A stretch of 64,000 nucleotides of DNA from Clostridium sp. HBUAS56010 (GTDB taxonomy: Bacteria > Bacillota > Clostridia > Lachnospirales > Lachnospiraceae), in the NCBI RefSeq assembly GCF_007115105.1, contig NZ_SULJ01000009.1:62001-126000 (forward strand). The letters run 5' to 3'. Numbering within the stretch: position 1 is the stretch's first letter; the number at the start of each line of letters is the position of its first letter. Under the pieces are notes generated by a model. The model saw only the letters and a list, made by a program, of their open reading frames with translations. It was not told the origin of the DNA and searched no databases. Made by a program: the position numbers and the translations under genes. Positions 29,612 to 37,858 of this stretch are shown here, one piece after another.

Positions 29612-31372
29612 TTAGTCTTCTACGTAGATATAATCGATATTTGAACCGCTCTGAACATAGCAACGATCATTTCCATCTTTTGCTTTTGTCTTTTTCTTCT
29701 GAACAGTACCAGAAGTATTAACTAATTTATATTCGATTTTTCCTGCTTTCACTTTATCGTTATCAATCTTCCAAGCTTCTGACCAATCAGACTTTTTCTT
29801 ATCTATTGTATCAGCGTCACCTAAGAATTCATTTTTTGTAATATCATCAATAAACTCATCAGTGTCAAGAAGTTCATAGGTAACCGCATCTGCATCTTTC
29901 TTGTTAATCTTAATAACAGAATATTTGTCATCTTTATCTGCTTTCAGAAGCATACCAGACAAATAATACTTGTCATCAGATTCACCAGTTTTTCCTGATC
30001 CTTTAAAGCTTCCTGATTTGTTGAACATAAAGCGGAAAGATTCTCCATCAATACTAACATTCTGTTTATTAGTCTTCATAGAACCATCATTACCATCGCC
30101 GAAGTAATAAGCATAGTATCCTGCCTCATTTAAATCATTTGCACTATTAAGGAAGTTCTCTTCAGTATCAAACTTAGTATCATCAATGCTGTCATCATCT
30201 AAAATAGCAGAAATCTTTGTAGAACTTACTCTTCCAGATTCAGACACTTCGAACCTAATGAATTTAAGACCAGATTTCATTCTTCCATATTCATCAAATG
30301 CATACTTCTTACCATTGATAGTCTTAAGTTCAGAAGCTACTAATTTACCATCTTTATCAGAATAGTACCAGAAATCTTCATCATCGTTATATTTTTTTAA
30401 CTGTAAGTTTTCATCTGGAACTACCTTAAACCAACCCTTGGTTACTCTAGCGCCATCTTCTGGTGAACCATAGTATCTCCAATTATGGCTATACTCAGCA
30501 TCACCCTGAGAAGCAGTACTAATGCCCAGAACTGAAGCATCAGCTAAGGTTGCTCTTTTAACATCTGTGGTATCTGTTGTTGGATCTGCATCATAAATAA
30601 CCCATTCAGCGTTCATACGACCATGCTCATCAAAGCCATATTTTTTACCATTAATTGTTTTGCCTTTTTCGCCAGCCATCTTTTTACCATTGCTCTTGAA
30701 GTAGAACCAACGTGTCTGATTTTCATCATCATAAACATTTTTGCTAGAGTGTCCGGTAGAATCGCTATTATAACCATCATCTTCGATTTCAATTTGTACC
30801 CAGCCACTTGCCTGTGCACCGTCATTTTCATCTCCGCAATAGTACTCGCCATTATCTTTCTGCCAAGCATCATCACCAGTTTTTCTTTCGCCATCTTTTC
30901 CAATCCAACCAAATAGCATTTTGCCTTCATCATCAAAAATGTATTTTTTGCCATTAATTGTTTTGAAAGAAGCTGTGGTATTTGAACTGGAAGACTTATA
31001 AGCCTTTCCGTTAGCACCGAAGTAATACCAATGATTTAATGGTTCATCATCATCACTACCACCATCATACTCCTCATTTTCTACAGAAACCCATTTGTTG
31101 GTTACCATAGCACCACTTTCATTTACGTAGTAGTAGTTATCTTCATCTTCTACGATAGCATCAGTTGTCATTTCACCATCTTCATTAAGATAGAACCAAT
31201 TGTCTCCTGATTTTGCCCACTTCTCTGTTACATGATCTCCGCTCTTATCATAGTACACCCATGTACCATTTTCTTCCTGCCAGCCCTGAGCTGCGAAAGA
31301 AGACATGGAAGCACCTACTGCAAGCAATGCTGCTGTAGATAAAACAGCAACTAACTTTGTCTGCTTTTTCAT
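29612..31372 (-). CDS. Secreted cell-wall-binding repeat protein, acidic
   Basis: A 586-residue exported protein. It has a classical signal peptide (about 28 residues, MKKQTKLVAVLS then an alanine-rich core ending SSFAA). The first 360 residues contain degenerate cell-wall-binding repeats of the GW-x-WYY-x-DG-M type, interrupted by Asp/Glu-rich linkers. The last 220 residues are a lysine/aspartate-rich region without clear repeats (for example DDKYYLSGMLLKADKDD). I recognise the repeats but not the C-terminal domain. ATG 31372 follows AAGGAG; an upstream ATG has no site. A near-consensus promoter and a strong terminator make it a free-standing, probably well-expressed unit. It could be a structural wall protein or an anchor for surface glycan. 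Confidence 0.82.
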   Translation of the reverse strand: MKKQTKLVAVLSTAALLAVGASMSSFAAQGWQEENGTWVYYDKSGDHVTEKWAKSGDNWFYLNEDGEMTTDAIVEDEDNYYYVNESGAMVTNKWVSVENEEYDGGSDDDEPLNHWYYFGANGKAYKSSSSNTTASFKTINGKKYIFDDEGKMLFGWIGKDGERKTGDDAWQKDNGEYYCGDENDGAQASGWVQIEIEDDGYNSDSTGHSSKNVYDDENQTRWFYFKSNGKKMAGEKGKTINGKKYGFDEHGRMNAEWVIYDADPTTDTTDVKRATLADASVLGISTASQGDAEYSHNWRYYGSPEDGARVTKGWFKVVPDENLQLKKYNDDEDFWYYSDKDGKLVASELKTINGKKYAFDEYGRMKSGLKFIRFEVSESGRVSSTKISAILDDDSIDDTKFDTEENFLNSANDLNEAGYYAYYFGDGNDGSMKTNKQNVSIDGESFRFMFNKSGSFKGSGKTGESDDKYYLSGMLLKADKDDKYSVIKINKKDADAVTYELLDTDEFIDDITKNEFLGDADTIDKKKSDWSEAWKIDNDKVKAGKIEYKLVNTSGTVQKKKTKAKDGNDRCYVQSGSNIDYIYVED

Positions 31373-31438
31373 AATTAATGCACTCTCCTTTTTTCTTTTT
31401 GAAATATTTTCTGAAATTCCTAATAGCATTACGAGGTA

Positions 31439-31467
31439 ATTATACTTCCTATAATGGAAATTATCAA
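31439..31467 (-). promoter_or_regulatory. Promoter of the acidic repeat protein
   Basis: Minus-strand TTGATA (31467-31462), 17 bases, TATAAT (31444-31439): almost perfect sigma-A promoter 66 bases before the start codon. The remaining divergent spacer up to 31748 is AT-rich and shows nothing else I can name. Confidence 0.8.
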
Positions 31468-31748
31468 TACTTTTTTTACTTTTTTTGCATATTTTTCAAA
31501 AAGCAGAAAATATTTACATTTCCTCCAGAAGCTATCAATTCCTCCATCACATGGAACAGTATAATACATTTTGGGAAAAAATACTATAACATTTCTCTGT
31601 TCATTTTCTTACATAATCTTTACGAAAATGGTTTTAACTGGTAGTTTTGTATTATTCTTCATACATGAAGGGGGTTATGAGGCTTTTATGGCAATTATTA
31701 TGGTGGTTTTATGGTATCTCCCGGTTCCATAGGCGTTTTTTCTTTCTG

Positions 31749-31776
31749 TTGATTTTTGCTATTACAATGGTATAAT
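31749..31776 (+). promoter_or_regulatory. Promoter of the wHTH-LicC-LicA gene
   Basis: TTGATT (31749-31754), 16 bases, TATAAT (31771-31776), about 65 bases before the chosen ATG and divergent from the acidic repeat protein promoter. Confidence 0.7.
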
Positions 31777-31841
31777 GTTCATATAAAACTTGCATCATGT
31801 TAAATTTGAACAACTTTTTAAAATACGGAGGTCTTACTGCT

Positions 31842-33668
31842 ATGGATCGTAATGTCATTATCTGCCGCTCAATTCTTGAGAATCCTTTGGTTACTCAGAG
31901 AGAGCTGGCGAAGGAACTTCATGTTTCGCTGGGCACTGCCAACAGTCTTGTGAAGGAATGTCTGGAAAAAGAACTGATCCGGGCTGGGAAACGAAAAGAC
32001 TCTTATGAACTGCTTCCGCAGGGAGAAGCGCTGCTGGAACAGCATAAAGTTGATGGAGCTGTTATTATTGCTGCTGGGTTTGGATCCAGGTTCGTTCCTT
32101 TGACGTTTGAAATGCCTAAGGGACTTTTGGAGGTGTTTGGGGAACGGATGATTGAGCGTCAGATCAGACAGCTTCATGAGTCGGGAATTACGGATATTAC
32201 AATTGTCGTTGGCTATCTGAAAGAAAAGTTTGAATACCTCATTGATAAATATCAGGTAAAGCTTCTATATAATCCTGAATATTCCAAGAAAAATACACTG
32301 GCAACGATCTATCATGCAAAAGAACTATTTTATGGTAAGAACATGTATGTACTCTCTTCGGATAACTGGATGAGACATAATATGTATCATGCTTATGAGG
32401 GAGGTGCCTGGTATTCTTCTTCTTATATAGAAGGGGAAACTTCTGAGTGGTGTCTGGATTATAATAAGAAAGGACGAATTCTTGATGTATTTGTTGGGGG
32501 AAAGGATCAGTGGGTTATGTATGGTCCTGTGTATTTCTCCAGTGAGTTTTCCAGGCAGTTTCTTCCGGTGCTGGAAGGATATTATAATCTTCCTGGTACG
32601 GAACAGTTTTATTGGGAGAATGTTTATATGGAGATGCTGTCCGGAGATGCTGCAAAAAGGCTTCCCCAACTGCCCGAGGCAAAGAAAGACATTGAACTGT
32701 ATATAAACCGCAGACCGGCTGATGAAGTATATGAATTTGAAAATCTGGAAGAATTACGGCGTTTTGATGTTAAATATCAGCGTCATTCTGATAATGAAGC
32801 CATGGAACTGCTTGCAGAGGTCTTTCATGTTCCGGAATCAGAGATTACGGAAATTCGTTGCCTGAAAGCCGGAATGACAAATAAATCATTTTTATTTAAG
32901 GTAAAAAACCGCCAGTATATCTGCCGGATTCCTGGACCGGGAACAGAACTTTTAATTAACCGGAAAGAGGAAAAAGAAGTCTATGATGTTATAAACAGTT
33001 TGGGGATTGCGGAACATGTTATTTATTTCAATGGGGATACCGGATATAAGATTGCAGAATTTTATGATGGTTCCCACAATGCAGATGCCAAAAATATAGA
33101 AGAGATGAAACGTTGCATGGAACTTGTCCGCAAACTTCATGGGCTGGGATTAAAGGTGGATCATTCCTTTGACTTAAGAGAGCGGATTGATTTTTATGAA
33201 AAGCTTTGTAAATCTCATGGCGACATTTTGTTTGAAGATTATGGGAAGGTACGGGGACAGATCAATGAGTTGTTGGAACGACTGGATCAACTGGGGCATG
33301 ATAAGGTTCTTTCTCATCTTGACCCCGTAGTGGATAACTTTCTATTTCTTCCAGATGGAACCACGCGGCTGATCGACTGGGAATACGCGGGTATGTGTGA
33401 TCCTCTGGTGGATATTGCCATGTGTGCCATCTATTCTTATTATGACGAGGAAGAGTCAGACCGGTTGATTGAGATTTATCTTGAACGGAAGCCTACACCG
33501 GAAGAGCGGTTTACCATTTACGCTTATATGGCATTAGGGGGATTGTTATGGAGTCTGTGGGCGGTGTATAAGGCAGCGCTTGGAGAGGAATTTGGAGAAT
33601 ACACCATCATCATGTACCGCTATGCCAAAACCTATTTTAAGAAGTGCAGCACAATTGTATTAGAATGA
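31842..33668 (+). CDS. wHTH-phosphocholine cytidylyltransferase-choline kinase fusion (LicC-LicA)
   Basis: A 608-residue three-domain protein. Residues 1-68 form a MarR-like winged helix (LVTQRELAKELHVSLGTANS). Residues about 70-300 are a nucleotidyltransferase with AVIIAAGFGSRF, PKGLLEV and SSDNW, as in LicC. Residues about 325-605 are a choline/ethanolamine-kinase fold with HLDPVVDN at 492-499 and the metal-binding DWEY at 512-515, as in LicA. Together the enzymatic parts would convert choline to CDP-choline for decorating surface glycans or teichoic acids with phosphocholine. ATG 31842 follows GGAGG by ten bases; the earlier ATG at 31797 has no site. Choline-binding-repeat genes follow directly. 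No choline transporter or LicD is in the window. Substrate could instead be ethanolamine or another amino-alcohol. Confidence 0.87.
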   Translation: MDRNVIICRSILENPLVTQRELAKELHVSLGTANSLVKECLEKELIRAGKRKDSYELLPQGEALLEQHKVDGAVIIAAGFGSRFVPLTFEMPKGLLEVFGERMIERQIRQLHESGITDITIVVGYLKEKFEYLIDKYQVKLLYNPEYSKKNTLATIYHAKELFYGKNMYVLSSDNWMRHNMYHAYEGGAWYSSSYIEGETSEWCLDYNKKGRILDVFVGGKDQWVMYGPVYFSSEFSRQFLPVLEGYYNLPGTEQFYWENVYMEMLSGDAAKRLPQLPEAKKDIELYINRRPADEVYEFENLEELRRFDVKYQRHSDNEAMELLAEVFHVPESEITEIRCLKAGMTNKSFLFKVKNRQYICRIPGPGTELLINRKEEKEVYDVINSLGIAEHVIYFNGDTGYKIAEFYDGSHNADAKNIEEMKRCMELVRKLHGLGLKVDHSFDLRERIDFYEKLCKSHGDILFEDYGKVRGQINELLERLDQLGHDKVLSHLDPVVDNFLFLPDGTTRLIDWEYAGMCDPLVDIAMCAIYSYYDEEESDRLIEIYLERKPTPEERFTIYAYMALGGLLWSLWAVYKAALGEEFGEYTIIMYRYAKTYFKKCSTIVLE

Positions 33669-33728
33669 CATTTATGGAAATTTGTCTGCAAATCGTAATA
33701 AAATGTTTAGGTATTCTTTCCTATCCTA

Positions 33729-33737
33729 TGCTATAAT
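33729..33737 (+). promoter_or_regulatory. Extended -10 promoter of the choline-binding protein gene
   Basis: TGCTATAAT at 33729-33737 is an extended -10 element about 49 bases before the start codon and 61 bases after the previous stop. No good -35 box is seen. Confidence 0.55.
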
Positions 33738-33785
33738 GGCAGTATCTGTAAAAAAGCAATGCTAGAACAGGAGGAAGAAAACGGT

Positions 33786-34829
33786 ATGCGATACGGAAAA
33801 AAGGCGGCAGCATTTTTGCTGGCCGGACTTATAGGGACCGCCTCCCTGATACCGGCCGGGTCTGCCTGGGCTGCAACCGGCTGGGTTTCAGAAGGTTCCA
33901 ATTGGAAATACATTGACCAGGACGGGTCTGCTCATAAAGGTTGGGTAAAAACGGCTGATGGCACCTATTATTTTCTTGATCTCTCCAACGGCTATATGAG
34001 TACCGGCTGGAAGCAGATCAATGGGAAGTGGTATTATTTCCATTCCAACGGAGCCATGGCTACCAAGTGGATACTAAAAGACAAAAAATATTATTACCTG
34101 TTTGACAGCACTGGTGCTATGGTTACAGGATGGCTGAAGATCGGGAATGATTACTATTATATGAAGGGCGATGGCTCTATGTCTACCGGCTGGCGGGAGA
34201 TGGATGGCGGCTGGTATTATTTTAAAGAAGACGGCAAATGCGTCATCGGATGGGGAAAGATAGGCAACGACTGGTTCTATTTTGGCTCTGACGGCAAGAT
34301 GGTGACGGGCTGGAAACAGATTGAGAATGCCTATTACTACTTAAACCTGGATGCAAAGTCTGTTCTCGGTAAGATGATGACTGGCTGGCTTAGTGACGGT
34401 ACCAACAAGTACTATATGGATACAGGCAGCGGTAAGATGGCTCATGGCTGGAAACAGGTGGATGGCACCTATTATTACTTCAACGAATCCGGTCATATGA
34501 TGAAAGGCTGGATTCAGGTTTCTAATGTTTATTATTACCTTGATCCGACTACCGGGAAGATGGCGGCGAATACCACTCTTACCATTGACGGAAAGAGTTA
34601 TACCTTTGCTTCCAACGGAGCGTACCAGGGGAATAATGGAACGCCTTCTGCCACGACTCCTTCCAATACAGGGAATCCTTCTGGGACACCTTCTGGTTCC
34701 GGCAATACACCGGGAGGATCCGAATCTTCTTCCGGAACGATTTCAGGGGGACCGGGAGAAGGTTCTCCGAACCCTTCTGATAATGGAGTATATGAGCTGG
34801 CACCCGGACTAACCGGTGGTCCTGGCTGA
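33786..34829 (+). CDS. Secreted choline-binding-repeat protein
   Basis: A 347-residue exported protein made almost wholly of about eleven cell-wall-binding repeats (GWKQINGKWYYF-like) after a signal peptide ending SAWA. No catalytic domain is present. The last 65 residues form a Ser/Pro/Gly/Thr-rich tail ending APGLTGGPG. The ATG at 33786 follows GGAGG and gives a clean signal peptide; the ATG at 33759 has no site. The aromatic repeats normally bind phosphocholine on wall polymers, which matches the CDP-choline enzyme encoded 118 bases upstream. Its role could be structural or as a wall adaptor. Confidence 0.87.
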   Translation: MRYGKKAAAFLLAGLIGTASLIPAGSAWAATGWVSEGSNWKYIDQDGSAHKGWVKTADGTYYFLDLSNGYMSTGWKQINGKWYYFHSNGAMATKWILKDKKYYYLFDSTGAMVTGWLKIGNDYYYMKGDGSMSTGWREMDGGWYYFKEDGKCVIGWGKIGNDWFYFGSDGKMVTGWKQIENAYYYLNLDAKSVLGKMMTGWLSDGTNKYYMDTGSGKMAHGWKQVDGTYYYFNESGHMMKGWIQVSNVYYYLDPTTGKMAANTTLTIDGKSYTFASNGAYQGNNGTPSATTPSNTGNPSGTPSGSGNTPGGSESSSGTISGGPGEGSPNPSDNGVYELAPGLTGGPG

Positions 34830-34850
34830 CCGATCTGATTCGTATCTGTG

Positions 34851-34895
34851 TGGGTATCTGCACCTCGGCGCAGATACCCATATTTTTATATTTTT
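34851..34895 (+). terminator. Terminator after the choline-binding protein
   Basis: Perfect 11-base stem TGGGTATCTGC / GCAGATACCCA with an eight-base loop, followed by T-rich sequence (TATTTTTATATTTTTT). Confidence 0.88.
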
Positions 34896-34950
34896 TCTAT
34901 GGGAAGCAATGGTATTTACCTATTACATATATTCATAAGGAGGCTTTGTT

Positions 34951-36759
34951 GTGAGACACAAAAAGATACTCATGCGGTTTACCGCAGCAGCGTTATGTAC
35001 GTTACTTGGATTGTCGGCGGGATTTTATCCTGCTACGGATTCCTGGGCAGCAGGGTATGCACGGATTAACGGTCATTACCAGATGCGGGATGGCACTGTG
35101 CTGGACCAGGTTGTTGCAAGAGGAATTGACGTTTCCCGTTGGCAGGGGAACATTGACTGGACAGCGGTGGCGGCTGATGATGTAAACTTTGTTATGCTTG
35201 GCACACGTTCAAAAGGGGCTGTCGATCCTTATTTCCATACCAATGTTAAAGGAGCTTCTGCGGCTGGGTTAAAAGTCGGTGCTTATATCTATTCACTTGC
35301 TACCACTCCTGATATGGCAAGGGAGGAGGCTGACTTTGTTTTAGATCTGGTGAAAGATTATCCCATCTCCTTTCCCATTGCTTTTGATGCGGAGGACAGT
35401 GCTACCCTTGGAAGTCTTCCCCCGACTCAGGTAAGCGAGATTATCAATGCTTTCTGTGACCGTATTGAAGAAGCTGGTTATTACCCCATTGTTTATGCCA
35501 ACGACAACTGGCTGAGCAATAAGATTGATTTATCTAAGATGAAGCGTGATGTGTGGGTTGCCCGGTATGAAGCAAAGCATAAATATGCCGATCCGATTAT
35601 GTGGCAGGTAACCAGTACCGGGGCAATTCAGGGAATTAATGGCAATGTGGATATTGATTTCCTCTATAAGGACTTAACTCCGAAACTTCCAAAAAACCTG
35701 TGGAGAACCATTGGAGGAAAGAAGTTTTATTATCAGAACTATTCCATTCAGAAGGATTCCTGGATCAATGACGGAACCGGCTGGTATTATATGAATGGAG
35801 ATGGGCTGACTTCTAAGGGATGGTTTGAAAAGGATAGCCAGCGTTATTTTCTTGATGAAACTTCCGGTAAGATGACCACTGGCTGGAAAAAACTTTCTGA
35901 TAAATGGTATTTCTTCAACGGCGGCGGTGCTATGAATACAGGCTGGCTCCAGGAGAATAGTTCCCGTTATTATCTGAATGCTGACGGTTCTATGGCAACG
36001 GGTTGGATTACCCTTGACGGCAAGAGTTATTACTTAAACGAATCAGGTCCTATGGCAACAGGCTGGAAGAATCTGGACGGAAAATGGTATTACCTGTTGG
36101 AAAACGGTGTCATGTCCACCGGATGGCAGGATTTGAACGGAAAACGGTACTATTTAAACAACAACGGAGTTATGGCAACTGGCTGGTTTACAGAAGGAAA
36201 CTCTAAGTACTTCCTGGCAGACAGCGGAGCTGTGACAACCGGTTGGGCAAACCTTGATAACAACTGGTATTATTTCAATACCAACGGAAATATGGCAACT
36301 GGCTGGGTGAATGTTGACGGTTCCTGGTATTATCAGGCGGCTGATGGAAAGATGCAGAAGGGCTGGCTGGAAGATAAGGGTTCTAACTATTATTTAAGCA
36401 CTTCTTCCGGCAAGATGACCGAAGGCTGGAGACAGGTGGATGGTTCCTGGTATTACTTCAATCAGGGCGGTGCCATGGCAAAGGGAATGACCCAGGTAGA
36501 TGGAAAATATTATTACTTAAGTCCTTCTGACGGCAAGATGGCTGTTTCCACTACGTTTGACTTAAATGGAACTTCCTATACTGCAAATGCTGACGGTGTC
36601 TGCACTGTAACACCACAGGAAACCCAGGACGGACAGCAACAGGAAAGCCAGCCGGCGAACCAGAACAACACTGGAGAGAAGCAGAATGATTCTGCTGAGA
36701 CAGCGGCTGAATCCACCTCTCCTTCCGGAGAAGTCGGACCTGGAATCGGGTTAAAATAA
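34951..36759 (+). CDS. GH25 lysozyme with choline-binding repeats
   Basis: A 602-residue secreted muramidase. A signal peptide (about 34 residues, ending SWAAG) precedes a glycoside hydrolase 25 domain (about residues 57-245) with RGIDVSRWQGNIDW, the catalytic FDAED and the closing MWQVTS segment and DIDFLY. About twelve cell-wall-binding repeats fill residues 250-545, and a Gln/Asn/Ser-rich tail ends GPGIGLK. It should cleave peptidoglycan glycan strands while held to choline-substituted wall polymers, acting in wall turnover or remodelling. Start is GTG 34951 seven bases after AAGGAGG. It lies after the terminator of the preceding choline-binding gene, so it may have a promoter in the short spacer that I cannot identify. 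Confidence 0.93.
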   Translation: MRHKKILMRFTAAALCTLLGLSAGFYPATDSWAAGYARINGHYQMRDGTVLDQVVARGIDVSRWQGNIDWTAVAADDVNFVMLGTRSKGAVDPYFHTNVKGASAAGLKVGAYIYSLATTPDMAREEADFVLDLVKDYPISFPIAFDAEDSATLGSLPPTQVSEIINAFCDRIEEAGYYPIVYANDNWLSNKIDLSKMKRDVWVARYEAKHKYADPIMWQVTSTGAIQGINGNVDIDFLYKDLTPKLPKNLWRTIGGKKFYYQNYSIQKDSWINDGTGWYYMNGDGLTSKGWFEKDSQRYFLDETSGKMTTGWKKLSDKWYFFNGGGAMNTGWLQENSSRYYLNADGSMATGWITLDGKSYYLNESGPMATGWKNLDGKWYYLLENGVMSTGWQDLNGKRYYLNNNGVMATGWFTEGNSKYFLADSGAVTTGWANLDNNWYYFNTNGNMATGWVNVDGSWYYQAADGKMQKGWLEDKGSNYYLSTSSGKMTEGWRQVDGSWYYFNQGGAMAKGMTQVDGKYYYLSPSDGKMAVSTTFDLNGTSYTANADGVCTVTPQETQDGQQQESQPANQNNTGEKQNDSAETAAESTSPSGEVGPGIGLK

Positions 36760-36808
36760 AAAATACGCCTTGAAACGGGATTTCAGCCCGATCAAGGCGT
36801 ATTTTTTC
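36760..36808. terminator. Bidirectional terminator between convergent genes
   Basis: Long stem with AAAATACGCCTTGA on one side and TCAAGGCGTATTTT on the other, with an internal CGGG/CCCG extension, and T runs in both directions. It ends the GH25 gene on the plus strand and the second glycan cluster on the minus strand. Confidence 0.88.
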
Positions 36809-36878
36809 ACTATTTGTTTAAGTGTTTATTTTGCAACAGATTTTTTAGAACAGAACATTCTCCACAGGAGGTTCTGTT

Positions 36879-37820
36879 TTATTGCTGGTTATCCACATTT
36901 TTAGTCTCTCCCACAATATAAATGGGTCTGTCTTTTAATTCTGAGAACAGAATCGCAATGTAATTTCCAATAACACCTACGATTAAGAACAACACGGCAA
37001 ACATAAAGCAGATCAGAACAATGATGGTTGCGTAACCATTGGGTGTACCGACTCTTGCCCAGCTCCATATGGTGTAGACCATCATAAGCAGTCCTAATGC
37101 TACTGCACCGAAACCGGCATAGATTCCTAGCTTTAAAGGAAGGTTGGAAAAACACATAATGGTATTTAAAGAAAATGTAATCAGTTTTTTGATGCTGTAT
37201 TTACTTTCTCCTGCAACCCTTACTCTTGCCTCATATTCGATGGTTGCCCGGTTAAAACCGATATTCTGGACATATCCTCGAAGAAAACGGACCTTTTCCC
37301 TGTAGTTATCTTTCAGCACCTTTGCCGCTTTTTTGGAGATTGCAAAGAAGTCAGAAGCATTGGGCTCAAACTTTACATCGGAAAGCACATTGATCAGCCG
37401 GTAAAAACAGGAGGATGCAAGATTCTTTAACCAGCCTGCGGATTCATTTCTGGTGCGCACCATATTTATAACATCATAGCCTTCTGTAAACTTCTTAACG
37501 ATCTCAGGCAGATATTCAGGAGGATGCTGGAGGTCTGCATCCATGCAGACAATCCCGTCCCCTTTGCTGTAATCAAGCCCTGCAATCATCGCCGCTTCAT
37601 GGCCGAAGTTCCGGGAAAAACTGATGACTTTTACTTTGGAATCTGCAAGAGCCAGACCTGTCAGTACAGACATGGTGCTATCCTGGCTTCCATCATTGAC
37701 AAAGATAAGTTCGTAATCCCAGTCTAATTTATTTAAAATATGGGACGTTTCCTCATAAAACTGTTTGAGAGCCAGTTCTTCGTTGTAGCATGAGACTACG
37801 ACCGATAATGTTTTTTCCAT
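36879..37820 (-). CDS. Polyprenol-phosphate glycosyltransferase, GT2 (GtrB/ArnC-like)
   Basis: A 313-residue GT2 with VSCYNEE, VNDGSQD and metal-binding DADLQHPP in the catalytic domain and two membrane helices at about 230-295. It is paralogous along its full length to the GT2 at 14615-15586, sharing long identical stretches such as the FSRNFGHEAAM segment and the KVRFLRGYVQ segment. It probably makes a polyprenol-phosphate sugar used outside the membrane by the two GT-C-like proteins encoded just upstream. It is the last gene of the second glycan cluster before the terminator. Confidence 0.9.
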   Translation of the reverse strand: MEKTLSVVVSCYNEELALKQFYEETSHILNKLDWDYELIFVNDGSQDSTMSVLTGLALADSKVKVISFSRNFGHEAAMIAGLDYSKGDGIVCMDADLQHPPEYLPEIVKKFTEGYDVINMVRTRNESAGWLKNLASSCFYRLINVLSDVKFEPNASDFFAISKKAAKVLKDNYREKVRFLRGYVQNIGFNRATIEYEARVRVAGESKYSIKKLITFSLNTIMCFSNLPLKLGIYAGFGAVALGLLMMVYTIWSWARVGTPNGYATIIVLICFMFAVLFLIVGVIGNYIAILFSELKDRPIYIVGETKNVDNQQ

Positions 37821-37858
37821 ATTTCTGCTCCTTATGCAAATACCTTTTTCTATTCTCC

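Noticed and set aside
31470-31748. Small gene or riboswitch in the divergent spacer
   Set aside because: AT-rich with no start site, conserved fold or strong hairpin that I could see; only the two promoters are supported.
34525-34881. Overlapping open frames on both strands in the choline-binding gene region
   Set aside because: They are by-products of the repetitive Gly/Trp/Tyr codons; no ribosome sites and no recognisable product.
33890-36560. Possible DNA tandem repeats or CRISPR-like array
   Set aside because: The periodicity of about 60 bases is the coding of cell-wall-binding repeats, with diverged DNA and no spacer pattern.
36901-37155. Second protein in the GT2 region at 36.9 kb
   Set aside because: Shadow frame inside the GT2 gene; composition not protein-like.
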